NCBI GenBank assembly: GCA_903897155.1
Contig: CAIUAO010000049.1
Coordinates: 1-50,165, forward strand
Length of the DNA: 50,165 nucleotides
From: an uncultured Actinomycetes bacterium
GTDB taxonomy: Bacteria > Actinomycetota > Actinomycetes > Nanopelagicales > Nanopelagicaceae
Reading direction: 5' to 3'
Shown here: positions 24,394-33,103 of the stretch, one piece after another
Numbering within the stretch: position 1 is the first letter of the stretch
Layout of the letters: each line of letters begins with the position of its first letter
Notes under the pieces: generated by a model
Told to the model about the DNA's origin: nothing
Database searches by the model: none
What the model saw: only the letters and a program-made list of their open reading frames with translations
Program-made: the position numbers and the translations under genes

Positions 24394-27300
24394 TTACTTC
24401 ACCAACTTCTGCCATTTTTGAAGTGAGCGCACCGAGAAATCGTGGGCACGAAGAGCAGTGATTCCAGAAACTGCTGCTTTAAATCCAGCGATAGTTGTGA
24501 TGATTGGAATACCTCTTTGAACAGAAGCTGTACGAATCAGCCAACCGTCATGCCGAGTTCCTCTTCCAAGAGGAGTGTTGATAACAAGGTCTACCATCGA
24601 AGTGTTAATAATATCTACGGCAGATAGACCTTCTCCAGGCTCAGAATTTTTACGTACAAGAGTGGATGCAACACCGTTTTCGCTCAATAGTTTTTGTGTG
24701 CCGGCAGTTGTATACAAAGTAAATCCTAAATTCACTAGCGCTCTTGCAGGCTCCACACTTGGTGCTTTATCGCGCTCTGAGAGTGAGAGAAACACCGTTC
24801 CTGAAAGTGGAAGGGCGCCAAATGATGCAACTTGGCTCTTTGCATATGCTTCGCCAAACGTTTCGGCAATGCCCATGACTTCACCAGTAGAGCGCATCTC
24901 TGGACCCAGAACTGAATCCACTCCCATTCCATCTGTCCTGCGGAATCGGTTCCAAGGAAGTACTGCTTCTTTTACTGAAACACCAACGGCAATTCCATCG
25001 CCGGCGCTAGGTAAGAAATTCTCACTGCGCAGCTCTGCAATAGTTCTACCCACAGCAATAAGGGATGCAGCTTTAGCTAATTGGATCCCTGTTGCCTTAC
25101 TAACAAAAGGCACTGTGCGAGAAGCTCGTGGGTTTGCCTCAAGGACATAGAGCGTTCCATCTTTTTCAGCTCGTGATATGGCAAATTGAATATTGATTAG
25201 ACCTCTAACGCCAACTCCCCTAGCAATTTTTTCAGTAGCCACCCTTACTTCAGCAAGTTTTTGAGGTGATAGAGACATGCTGGGTAGCACGCATGCAGAG
25301 TCACCAGAGTGAATACCCGCCTCTTCAATATGCTCCATAGTTCCTGCTAAGAAAAGTTCATTACCATCAAAAAGTGCATCAACGTCAATCTCGATTGCAT
25401 CATCTAAGAAACGATCGATGAGTACAGGTTGATTTGGCGTAATCTCTGTAGCTTTTTGAATGAACCCTCTGAGCGATTCATCGTCATAAACAATTTCCAT
25501 TCCCCTGCCACCCAATACAAATGAGGGGCGAACCAGAACAGGATAAGAAATCTCTGCAGCTACGGCAACTGCTTCTTCATAAGAGCGCGCTAAGCCATAC
25601 TTTGGCGAAGTAAGCCCGTTCTCTTGAAGTATCCTTCCAAACTCTCCGCGATCTTCTGCTAAGTCAATAGCATCAGGGCTTGTGCCTAAAATTTTCACGC
25701 CTGCCTCTAACAAACCGCGAGCCAAACCAAGTGGAGTTTGTCCACCAAGTTGAGCAATGACACCTAAAACTGGTCCTGCTGCGGTTTCTGCTTTGATTAC
25801 CTCTAAAACATCTTCAAGTGTGAGTGGCTCAAAATATAGGCGATCAGATGTGTCATAGTCCGTTGAAACCGTCTCTGGATTGCAGTTGATCATCACAGTT
25901 TCATAACCAGCATCTCGCAGTGCAAATGCGGCGTGAACACATGAGTAGTCAAACTCAAGACCTTGGCCAATTCTATTTGGTCCACTACCTAAAATAATGA
26001 CTGCAGACTTTGTGCGAGGAAGGACTTCTGTCTCAGTGTCATAACTTGAGTAGTGATAAGGAGTGTGGGCTTCAAATTCTGCAGCACATGTATCCACAGT
26101 TTTAAATACAGGCTTTAACCCAAGGCTATTTCGTTCAGCACGTATCGTCAGTTCAGTTGTTCCGCGAAGCGCTGCAATTTGAATATCAGAAAACCCAGAT
26201 GATTTAACTTTTGCAAAAAAATCAGGTGTTAAAACCGCTTCCGCAGCTATCTCATTGGCTAGATCATTAATCATCGTTATTTGTTCTAAGAACCAAGGAT
26301 CAATCTTGGTAATTGCATGGACCTCATTAATCGTTGCACCCAGCCATAGCGCCCTCTGTACTTGCTGCAGACGCCACTCTGTTGGAATTCCAATTTTGGT
26401 TAATAACTCTTCACGACTTTCGCCCTCTTTTGTCCAAGAGAAGGAGGTCCCCTTCTTTTCAACAGATCTCAGAGCTTTCTGAAGGGCTTCACCGAAAGAG
26501 CGTCCTATGGCCATTGCCTCACCAACGGACTTCATTGTTGTAGTTAAGCGAGGATCAGCTTCTGGAAACTTTTCAAATGCGAAGCGGGGACCTTTAACAA
26601 CAATGTAATCAAGTGTTGGCTCAAATGACGCAGGCGTGCTCTTAGTAATGTCATTTTGTATCTCATCAAGTGTGTAACCAACAGCAAGCTTGGTGGCAAT
26701 CTTTGCAATAGGAAATCCGGTTGCTTTAGAGGCCAAAGCCGAGGAGCGTGAAACTCTTGGGTTCATCTCAATAACAATGATTCGACCATTTGTTGGATTC
26801 ACAGCAAATTGGATATTACATCCGCCAGTCTCGACACCAACTTCTCGGATAATATCGATAGATAGATCGCGAAGCTTCTGGTACTCAACGTCTGTTAAAG
26901 TAAGTGCTGGAGCTACTGTTATTGAATCACCTGTATGTACGCCCATAGGGTCAATATTTTCAATACTGCAGACGATCACAACGTTATCACGGTGATCACG
27001 CATAACTTCTAGTTCATATTCTTTCCAGCCCAGAATTGTCTCTTCAAGTAAAACTTCATTTGTAGGTGAGTGACGCAAGCCTGCTCCAGCAATCAACTCA
27101 AGCTCACTCTGATTAAAAGCAATTCCAGAACCTAACCCACCCATTGTAAATGAAGGGCGAACAACGACTGGGTAGTTCAATTCCACTGCAGCAGATAAGC
27201 AATCTGACATGGAGTGACAAATACGAGAGAGAGCAGACTCTCCCCCAATTTTTGCAACGATCCCTTTAAAGATCTCCCGATCTTCACCACGTTTGATCGC

Positions 27301-27663
27301 TTCAACATTTGCACCGATGAGTTTTGTATTAAATTTCTCAAAGGAACCACGCTCATGGAGCGCCATCGCTGCATTTAAAGCAGTTTGACCTCCAAGAGTT
27401 GCAAGAACTGCCGATGGTTTTTCAATTTCTAATATCTTTTCAATGATCTCTGGGGTAATAGGTTCTATATAAGTGGCATCAGCGAATTCTGGATCAGTCA
27501 TAATTGTTGCGGGGTTAGAGTTAATTAAGATAACTCGAATGCCTTCTTCACGAAGTACCCGGCAAGCCTGAACACCAGAATAATCAAATTCACATGCTTG
27601 GCCAATAACAATAGGTCCACTGCCGATAACTAGAACACTTTCTATCGCTTTATCTTTAGGCAC
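24394..27663 (-). CDS. carB: Carbamoyl-phosphate synthase large subunit
   Basis: Builds carbamoyl phosphate from ammonia, bicarbonate and two ATP for pyrimidines and arginine. The 1089-residue protein has the usual duplication: the first ATP-grasp half starts VLVIGSGPIVIGQACEFDYSGVQAC and the second VIILGSGPNRIGQGLEFDYSCVHA (about residue 550). An oligomerisation region lies between them, and a C-terminal MGS-like allosteric domain (SLSERDKAPSVEPARALVNLGF, from about residue 950) binds UMP/IMP-type effectors. Length and motifs are normal. The GTG start overlaps carA by 8 bases (GTGCCTAA). Confidence 0.97.
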   Translation of the reverse strand: MPKDKAIESVLVIGSGPIVIGQACEFDYSGVQACRVLREEGIRVILINSNPATIMTDPEFADATYIEPITPEIIEKILEIEKPSAVLATLGGQTALNAAMALHERGSFEKFNTKLIGANVEAIKRGEDREIFKGIVAKIGGESALSRICHSMSDCLSAAVELNYPVVVRPSFTMGGLGSGIAFNQSELELIAGAGLRHSPTNEVLLEETILGWKEYELEVMRDHRDNVVIVCSIENIDPMGVHTGDSITVAPALTLTDVEYQKLRDLSIDIIREVGVETGGCNIQFAVNPTNGRIIVIEMNPRVSRSSALASKATGFPIAKIATKLAVGYTLDEIQNDITKSTPASFEPTLDYIVVKGPRFAFEKFPEADPRLTTTMKSVGEAMAIGRSFGEALQKALRSVEKKGTSFSWTKEGESREELLTKIGIPTEWRLQQVQRALWLGATINEVHAITKIDPWFLEQITMINDLANEIAAEAVLTPDFFAKVKSSGFSDIQIAALRGTTELTIRAERNSLGLKPVFKTVDTCAAEFEAHTPYHYSSYDTETEVLPRTKSAVIILGSGPNRIGQGLEFDYSCVHAAFALRDAGYETVMINCNPETVSTDYDTSDRLYFEPLTLEDVLEVIKAETAAGPVLGVIAQLGGQTPLGLARGLLEAGVKILGTSPDAIDLAEDRGEFGRILQENGLTSPKYGLARSYEEAVAVAAEISYPVLVRPSFVLGGRGMEIVYDDESLRGFIQKATEITPNQPVLIDRFLDDAIEIDVDALFDGNELFLAGTMEHIEEAGIHSGDSACVLPSMSLSPQKLAEVRVATEKIARGVGVRGLINIQFAISRAEKDGTLYVLEANPRASRTVPFVSKATGIQLAKAASLIAVGRTIAELRSENFLPSAGDGIAVGVSVKEAVLPWNRFRRTDGMGVDSVLGPEMRSTGEVMGIAETFGEAYAKSQVASFGALPLSGTVFLSLSERDKAPSVEPARALVNLGFTLYTTAGTQKLLSENGVASTLVRKNSEPGEGLSAVDIINTSMVDLVINTPLGRGTRHDGWLIRTASVQRGIPIITTIAGFKAAVSGITALRAHDFSVRSLQKWQKLVK

Positions 27664-28792
27664 GAGCGCCTCGCGATCTTGAAGACTTAGTCATCATCTC
27701 TGCAAAATGGTCAAAAAGGTATTGTGCATCATGAGGCCCAGCAGCTGATTCGGGATGATACTGAACGCTAAATGCTGGACGCTCTAAAAGTTCCAAACCT
27801 TCAACGACGCCATCATTGAGGCATATATGGCTAACAAATCCAGAGCCAAACACCGTTGAAAAATTACCCTCAGTTGGCGCCGCAACTGCAAAACCATGAT
27901 TATGCGCGGTTATCTCGACTTTGCTTGTCCTTAAATTCTTAACTGGCTGATTAATCCCGCGGTGGCCGAAAGGCAATTTATAGGTGTCAAAGCCAAGGGC
28001 ACGACCAAGTATTTGATGCCCGAAACAAATACCAAATACAGGGATTGAATTAGTAAGAAACTCACGAACAAGAGCGACGGTCGCGGTCATTGTTGCTGGA
28101 TCCCCAGGGCCGTTGGAGATAAATAAACCATCTGGGTTGATGCTCATAATTTCATCAGCAGTAGCATCCATAGGGAAAACATGAACTTCCATACCACGCT
28201 GGGCCATAGAACGAGGTGTTGCTCGCTTAAGACCGAGATCAAGTGCTGCTACGGTAAATTTTTTCTCGGCGCCATTTTCTACCTCAACAACATATTTTTT
28301 AGGTGTTGTGACATCTTTAGCTAAAAATGCACCAGACATCTGATCAGAATTTCGGACTTTAACAACCATCTCATCACGTGAGAGTTCCTTCCCAGAAAAT
28401 ATTCCAACTCTCATGGCCCCGCGATCACGCAGGTGGCGTGTAATTGCTCGAGTATCAACACCTTGAATACCAACTACACCTGACTTAATTAAGGCGTCTT
28501 CTAGCGAATATTCTGAGCGCCAATTACTCACACGTGGTGAAGGATTTCTGACAACAAAACCAGCTACCCAAATGCGATCAGACTCCATATCAAAATCATT
28601 CATTCCTGTGTTGCCAATATGAGGCGCTGTCATGATGACAATTTGCTTGTGATAGGAAGGGTCGGTCAGAGTTTCTTGATACCCAGTCATTCCTGTGGAG
28701 AAGACAGCTTCGCCAAAAGTTTCACCAGTGGCTGCCCAACTTGAGCCTTCAAATACAGTCCCATCAGCTAGAACGAGGTAAGCCTTACTCAT
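27656..28792 (-). CDS. carA: Carbamoyl-phosphate synthase small (glutaminase) subunit
   Basis: Supplies ammonia from glutamine to CarB through a tunnel. The 378-residue protein has the N-terminal CarA domain (YLVLADGTVFEGSSWAATGETFGEAVFSTGMTGYQE) and the C-terminal class I amidotransferase: nucleophile Cys in GICFGHQILGRAL and His/Glu in VQYHPESAAGP. Length is typical. Its ATG overlaps the pyrC stop by 8 bases (ATGAGTAA), and its stop overlaps the carB GTG. Confidence 0.96.
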   Translation of the reverse strand: MSKAYLVLADGTVFEGSSWAATGETFGEAVFSTGMTGYQETLTDPSYHKQIVIMTAPHIGNTGMNDFDMESDRIWVAGFVVRNPSPRVSNWRSEYSLEDALIKSGVVGIQGVDTRAITRHLRDRGAMRVGIFSGKELSRDEMVVKVRNSDQMSGAFLAKDVTTPKKYVVEVENGAEKKFTVAALDLGLKRATPRSMAQRGMEVHVFPMDATADEIMSINPDGLFISNGPGDPATMTATVALVREFLTNSIPVFGICFGHQILGRALGFDTYKLPFGHRGINQPVKNLRTSKVEITAHNHGFAVAAPTEGNFSTVFGSGFVSHICLNDGVVEGLELLERPAFSVQYHPESAAGPHDAQYLFDHFAEMMTKSSRSRGARA

Positions 28793-30080
28793 ACTTATTT
28801 CCTGTCAAAGCACTATTTGCTAACACATGTACTCCATTAAAGAAGGTATCAGTAACTTTACCTGTGAGTTCATGGCCATGAAATGGAGTATTCCTACTCT
28901 TTGATAAAGATTGCGTGCGATCAACTTTCCAGCGTGCCTCAGTATCGATCACAACTAGATTCGCATGAGCTCCAACACCAATGAGACCGTGGTTTACATA
29001 TCCACCAATACTTGCTGGTTTTGTGGACATGCGAATGGCAAGTGATTGCCAGTCCATCAACTTTGTTGCAATCATCGCGGTTGCTGTAACAGAAAGAGCA
29101 GTCTCCAGGCCAATCATTCCAAATGCTGCTGCGCTCCATTCGCAATCTTTATCTTCAGCAGCGTGCGGAGCATGATCTGTTGCGACGATATCAATCGTCC
29201 CATCTGCTAATCCTTCGCGCAGTGCATGGACATCATCGATAGTTCGAAGTGGAGGATTTACTTTATAGACAGGGTCATAACTTTCAACCAGTTCATCAGT
29301 GAGCATTAAGTGATGAGGAGTGACTTCAGCTGTGACACTCATTCCTTGTGACTTAGCCCAACGAACAATTTCTACTCCGCCCCGTGTGCTCAAATGACAG
29401 ATATGCAATCTACTCTTTACTTGCTCAGCTAGGAGAATATCTCTCGCAATAATTGATGTCTCAGCAACAGCTGGCCAGCCCGTAAGTCCAAGCTTTCCCG
29501 AAACTATTCCCTCATTCATCTGTGCATTCTTTGTAAGTAGTGGCTCCTGGGCATGCTGGGCAATTACTCCCCCAAAGCTCTTCACATACTCAAGTGCACG
29601 TCTCATAAGTAGTGGATCGCTCACACATTTACCATCATCGCTAAAGATGCGAACGTGCGCCGCAGAATTGGCCATCGCAGAGAGTTCTGCTAGCTGCTCA
29701 CCATGTAAACCGACAGTAACTGCGCCGATTGGAAAGACATCACAGAGTCCAGCCAGTTTTCCTAAGCGTTGTACTTGTTCCACAACGCCAGCGCTATCTG
29801 CGACAGGTGAGGTATTAGCCATTGCTGAAAGCGCGGTGTAGCCGCCATGTACTGCAGCTTTACTACCGCTGAGCACTGTTTCAGAGTTCTCTTTGCCAGG
29901 TTCGCGAAGGTGGGTATGTAAGTCAACAAGCCCTGGGAGGAGAAGATTTTTCTTAAGATCAACAACAGGTCCATCAGCTTTAATACTCGAGGAAATCTCT
30001 GTAATTACGCCTTGTGCAATTTTCACATCAACAATTGAACCATCTGCAAGCCTGGCGTTCTTGAGTGTTACATCGTTCAT
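28785..30080 (-). CDS. pyrC: Dihydroorotase, class I
   Basis: Cyclises carbamoyl aspartate to dihydroorotate. The 431-residue amidohydrolase has the zinc motif PGLVDLHTHLREPG (about 49-62), the further ligands in IAQHAQE and LHICHLSTRGG, and the catalytic Asp in IVATDHAPHAAEDK. The NPPLR substrate motif is present (VNPPLRT). This is the long class I enzyme usual in Gram-positives. It overlaps pyrB by 4 bases and carA by 8. The small membrane-protein gene that often lies between pyrC and carA in mycobacteria is absent. Confidence 0.95.
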   Translation of the reverse strand: MNDVTLKNARLADGSIVDVKIAQGVITEISSSIKADGPVVDLKKNLLLPGLVDLHTHLREPGKENSETVLSGSKAAVHGGYTALSAMANTSPVADSAGVVEQVQRLGKLAGLCDVFPIGAVTVGLHGEQLAELSAMANSAAHVRIFSDDGKCVSDPLLMRRALEYVKSFGGVIAQHAQEPLLTKNAQMNEGIVSGKLGLTGWPAVAETSIIARDILLAEQVKSRLHICHLSTRGGVEIVRWAKSQGMSVTAEVTPHHLMLTDELVESYDPVYKVNPPLRTIDDVHALREGLADGTIDIVATDHAPHAAEDKDCEWSAAAFGMIGLETALSVTATAMIATKLMDWQSLAIRMSTKPASIGGYVNHGLIGVGAHANLVVIDTEARWKVDRTQSLSKSRNTPFHGHELTGKVTDTFFNGVHVLANSALTGNKYE

Positions 30081-31030
30081 ACGATTTCACTCCCACCTGC
30101 GATGGGGACTCCGCCAAGAAGCATATAAAGAACTGCCATTCTGACAACAACACCGTTTGCTACCTGTTCTAAAATTACCGAGCGCTTAGAATCTGCCGCA
30201 GCAGCAGAGATCTCTAGGCCACGATTCATTGGGCCTGGATGCATCACTATCGCGTTCTCCTTCATCTGGTTCAAACGATTCTCACTTAATCCATAATCAT
30301 GTGCATATTCGCGCTCACTTGGAAAGTATGAGTCACTCATACGTTCACTTTGAACACGGAGCATCATCACTGCATCTAAGTCGCCGATGACCGAATCTAA
30401 GTTATAACTCAGCTCTGCTGGCCACTGATCAACCCCGGTAGGAATCAAAGTAGAAGGTGCGACCATCGTAACTTTTGCCCCAAGGCTACTCAATAAGTAT
30501 GCGTTACTGCGGGCAACTCTGGAGTGCAAAATGTCACCAACAATTCCAACGTGAAGTCCAGAAAAGTCACGGTCATGATCTGGGAAGTGGCTTCGAATGG
30601 TGTAAGCATCAAGGAGCGCCTGGGTCGGATGTTCATGAGTGCCATCCCCCGCATTCACAACCTTCGCCTTAATCCAACCTGATTCAGCAAGCCTCTGCGC
30701 TGCGCCAGATGATGAGTGGCGCAAAACGACAGCATCAATGCCCATCGCCTCAATTGTTTGAGCGGTGTCCTTAAGGCTTTCACCTTTACTCACACTTGAA
30801 CCTTTTGCAGAAAAGTTAATGACGTCAGCTGAAAGGCGCTTTGCGGCTGCTTCAAAAGAGAGACGAGTACGGGTGGAGTCTTCAAAGAACAAATTCACGA
30901 TAGTTCGTCCACGCAAAGTCGGAAGTTTCTTATTTGGGCCGTCGGTAATCCTTGCAAGTTCCCGGGCTGTATCTAGAATTTCAAAGGCAGTTTTGGCTGA
31001 CATATCCTTTGTTGAAAGTAGATTATTCAT
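30077..31030 (-). CDS. pyrB: Aspartate carbamoyltransferase, catalytic chain
   Basis: Condenses carbamoyl phosphate with aspartate, the committed pyrimidine step. The 317-residue protein carries the carbamoyl phosphate motif FFEDSTRTRLSFE, the 80s loop SAKGSSVSKGESLKDT, and the HPTQALLDAYTI motif. MMLRVQSERM holds the aspartate-binding region. No pyrI regulatory chain is encoded nearby, so regulation is likely through PyrR instead. The ATG overlaps the pyrR stop by 4 bases. Confidence 0.97.
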   Translation of the reverse strand: MNNLLSTKDMSAKTAFEILDTARELARITDGPNKKLPTLRGRTIVNLFFEDSTRTRLSFEAAAKRLSADVINFSAKGSSVSKGESLKDTAQTIEAMGIDAVVLRHSSSGAAQRLAESGWIKAKVVNAGDGTHEHPTQALLDAYTIRSHFPDHDRDFSGLHVGIVGDILHSRVARSNAYLLSSLGAKVTMVAPSTLIPTGVDQWPAELSYNLDSVIGDLDAVMMLRVQSERMSDSYFPSEREYAHDYGLSENRLNQMKENAIVMHPGPMNRGLEISAAAADSKRSVILEQVANGVVVRMAVLYMLLGGVPIAGGSEIV

Positions 31031-31554
31031 TCGGATTGGCCTACCTCAACCTGGTCAATGCCATCATTTTCTTTCAAACTCACACGCACGCTCTCACGGA
31101 GATTTGTAGGTATATTTTTTCCAACATAATCAGCTCGGATAGGAAGCTGTCTATGTCCTCTATCAATCAGAACTGCGAGTTGAACACTCTTAGGTCTGCC
31201 AAGCTCACCTATGGCATCTAGTGCGGCTCTAATTGTGCGACCTGAGAAGAGCACATCATCAACGAGCACAACATGCTTGCCTTCAATCCCCTGCGCGGGC
31301 AACAAAGTTGGGGTAAGTGGGCGGGGTCCACGTATGCGAAGGTCATCACGGTGCATTGTTATATCTAGGACACCGACTGGAACTACTGAATCAATACTTT
31401 CAAGGAAATCGCCTATGCGATTGGCAAGGCTCACACCGCGGGTTGGAATTCCAAGTAAAACAACATCGGCAAGACCGTGATTATGTTCAATAATTTCGTG
31501 AGAAATGCGTTTAAGAGAGCGATCAATCTCGCCTGAATCCAGCACAACACTCAT
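31027..31554 (-). CDS. pyrR: PyrR pyrimidine operon regulator / uracil phosphoribosyltransferase
   Basis: An RNA-binding regulator of the pyr operon that senses UMP and also has uracil phosphoribosyltransferase activity in many species. The 175-residue protein has LLGIPTRGVSLANRI and the PRPP-binding loop VVLVDDVLFSGRTIRAAL. As first gene of the operon it likely controls its own translation and that of everything downstream. The ATG has a strong AAGGAG site, and a PyrR-binding-loop sequence lies just before that site (31567-31583), so the protein and its target are both visible. Confidence 0.96.
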   Translation of the reverse strand: MSVVLDSGEIDRSLKRISHEIIEHNHGLADVVLLGIPTRGVSLANRIGDFLESIDSVVPVGVLDITMHRDDLRIRGPRPLTPTLLPAQGIEGKHVVLVDDVLFSGRTIRAALDAIGELGRPKSVQLAVLIDRGHRQLPIRADYVGKNIPTNLRESVRVSLKENDGIDQVEVGQSE

Positions 31555-31566
31555 AAGTTCTCCTTG

Positions 31567-31583
31567 CCCGCCTCACAGGACGG
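31567..31583 (-). promoter_or_regulatory. PyrR-binding loop in the pyr operon leader
   Basis: On the minus strand CCGTCCTGTGAGGCGGG begins 30 bases before the pyrR ATG. It contains the UCCNGNGAGGC core of the conserved PyrR recognition loop, closed by a CCG/CGG stem. The AAGGAG ribosome binding site begins 2 bases after it. No terminator or antiterminator structure is seen in the short leader, so the arrangement fits translational repression by PyrR-UMP as described for mycobacteria. Confidence 0.7.
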
Positions 31584-31624
31584 TTCGTTAAAGGAATTTC
31601 AATCTCAGATTTCTCTGCCCGCGA

Positions 31625-31630
31625 AGAATA
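31625..31630 (-). promoter_or_regulatory. Candidate extended -10 promoter of the pyr operon
   Basis: On the minus strand TATTCT is preceded by TGC (extended -10, TGn). It would start transcription near 31618 and give a leader of about 64 bases holding the PyrR loop and the ribosome binding site. No convincing -35 is seen. Confidence 0.4.
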
Positions 31631-31664
31631 GCATGAGCCCTGAAGGAATCAGAAAAGACACAAA

Positions 31665-32072
31665 TTAGAGGGGCAGAACCGATTTCAACGCGATGATGCG
31701 TCCAAGGACTCCGTTGATATAGGCCGCTGAATCTTTTGTGGAGAGCTCAGAAGCGAGTTCAACCGCCTCATTTGCTGCGATCTGATCGTCAAGCCCTTCC
31801 TGCCACAAGATTTCATAGAGGGCTACCCTCAATAAGTTCCTATCAACTGCCGGCATACGATCCATATCCCAGCCCTCAGCATAGGTATTGATGAATTCAT
31901 CAATCTTTTCCTTGTATTCAGAAACACCATTAATAAGAACTGCGACATATTCAGCTTCAGCTAAGTCTGGCGTAGGCCTGGACGACAAAAGCTCAAGTGG
32001 ATTGGTTCCACGTAAGTCAGATTCAAAGAGAAGATCAAGCGCACGTTTTCTAGCTTTCCGGCGGGCGCTCAT
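31665..32072 (-). CDS. nusB: Transcription antitermination factor NusB
   Basis: A 135-residue all-helical RNA-binding protein for rRNA antitermination. It begins ARRKARKRALDLLFESDLRG, has DRMPAVDRNLLRVALYEILWQ in the middle and NEAVELASELSTKDSAAYINGVLGRI at the end, all NusB signatures. It lies 18 bases after efp, the common actinobacterial efp-nusB pair. About 110 bases separate it from pyrR, enough for an independent pyr promoter. Confidence 0.96.
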   Translation of the reverse strand: MSARRKARKRALDLLFESDLRGTNPLELLSSRPTPDLAEAEYVAVLINGVSEYKEKIDEFINTYAEGWDMDRMPAVDRNLLRVALYEILWQEGLDDQIAANEAVELASELSTKDSAAYINGVLGRIIALKSVLPL

Positions 32073-32090
32073 GAATGATCTCTTTGTACT

Positions 32091-32654
32091 TTAAGAATTA
32101 GCGCGGCCGAGATAGGCGCCGGTTCGTGTATCAACCAGTACTTTCTCGTCTTGCTTAATGAACAACGGCACTTGGATCTGAATTCCTGTTTCAAGTGTTG
32201 CGGGTTTAGTTCCACCAGATGAGCGATCGCCTTGCAATCCAGGCTCTGTATAGGTGATCAATAGTTCCACAGAGGCTGGCAACTCAATATAAAGGGGGTT
32301 GCCTTCATGGACAGCAACTACAGCACCAACATTTTCCAACATGTAGTCAGCAGAGTCTCCGACAACTGCTGCTGAGATATTCATCTGATCAAAGTTTTGA
32401 GAATCCATAAAAATAAAATCTTCCCCATCGCGATAGAGGAAGGTCATGTCGCGCTTTTCAAGCTGGGCAATATCAACTTTCACGCCTGCGTTAAAAGTCT
32501 TTTCAACTACTTTACCTCCAGGCACAAGCTTGAGCTTTGTGCGCACAAATGCGGGGCCTTTGCCGGGTTTAACATGTTGGAATTCAACGACAGTCCAAAG
32601 CTTTCCCTCGATATCAAGGGTCATGCCATTCTTAAGATCATTTGTTGTAGCCAT
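32091..32654 (-). CDS. efp: Translation elongation factor P
   Basis: Rescues ribosomes stalled at polyproline stretches. The 187-residue protein has the KOW domain and two OB-folds. The tip loop reads HVKPGKGPAFVRTK (about 28-40), the PGKGPAF type of actinobacteria, where the Lys (residue 32) is thought to work without modification; consistently no epmA, epmB or earP gene is seen here. GLQGDRSSGGTKPATLETG lies in the last domain. TATCCT is 6 bases before the ATG and there is no Shine-Dalgarno. Confidence 0.97.
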   Translation of the reverse strand: MATTNDLKNGMTLDIEGKLWTVVEFQHVKPGKGPAFVRTKLKLVPGGKVVEKTFNAGVKVDIAQLEKRDMTFLYRDGEDFIFMDSQNFDQMNISAAVVGDSADYMLENVGAVVAVHEGNPLYIELPASVELLITYTEPGLQGDRSSGGTKPATLETGIQIQVPLFIKQDEKVLVDTRTGAYLGRANS

Positions 32655-32660
32655 CCGAGA

Positions 32661-32666
32661 AGGATA
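32661..32666 (-). promoter_or_regulatory. -10 element of a likely leaderless efp mRNA
   Basis: On the minus strand TATCCT is followed by 6 bases (TCTCGG) and ATG 32654. It lies in the 20-base gap after aroQ. Confidence 0.5.
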
Positions 32667-32674
32667 CCTGAAAG

Positions 32675-33103
32675 TTAGAGAAGTTCTTTCATTGCCAAAA
32701 TTGCCAAACGGTAGGAATCCGGTCCAAATCCACCGATAGTTCCGTGGGCAACTCCTGAGATAACGGATGTATGTCGAAATTCTTCACGGGCTAATGGGTT
32801 ACTCAAGTGGACTTCAATCAACGGAGCAGTAAGCATTGCAGCAGCATCTCTGATTGCATATGAATAGTGAGTAAAGGCAGCTGGGTTGAAAATAACAGGG
32901 GTCTTTGCATCTGCAGCTTCATGCAGCCATTGGATTAATTCCAATTCGCTATCACTCTGCCTGACCTCTGCCTCTAAGCCAACGCCCTTTGCTGCGCTCT
33001 TAATAAATTCTGTGAGCTGAGCAAAATTCAAATTGCCATAGATTTTTGAATCCCGAAGATCAAGACGGCCAAGGTTTGGTCCATTGAGCACAAGTATCTT
33101 CAT
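32675..33103 (-). CDS. aroQ: 3-dehydroquinate dehydratase, type II
   Basis: Third step of the shikimate pathway. The 142-residue protein is the dodecameric type II form: VLNGPNLGRLDLRDSKIYG at the N-terminus with the catalytic Tyr of IYG (Arg of the flexible lid precedes it), IFNPAAFTHYSYAIRDA with the catalytic His, and IEVHLSNPLAREEFRHTSV. It overlaps aroB by 4 bases. Confidence 0.96.
   Translation of the reverse strand: MKILVLNGPNLGRLDLRDSKIYGNLNFAQLTEFIKSAAKGVGLEAEVRQSDSELELIQWLHEAADAKTPVIFNPAAFTHYSYAIRDAAAMLTAPLIEVHLSNPLAREEFRHTSVISGVAHGTIGGFGPDSYRLAILAMKELL

Noticed and set aside
24575..25150. Open frame of 191 codons on the plus strand opposite carB
   Set aside because: Composition mirrors the carB codons, there is no family match or ribosome binding site, and carB is complete on the other strand.
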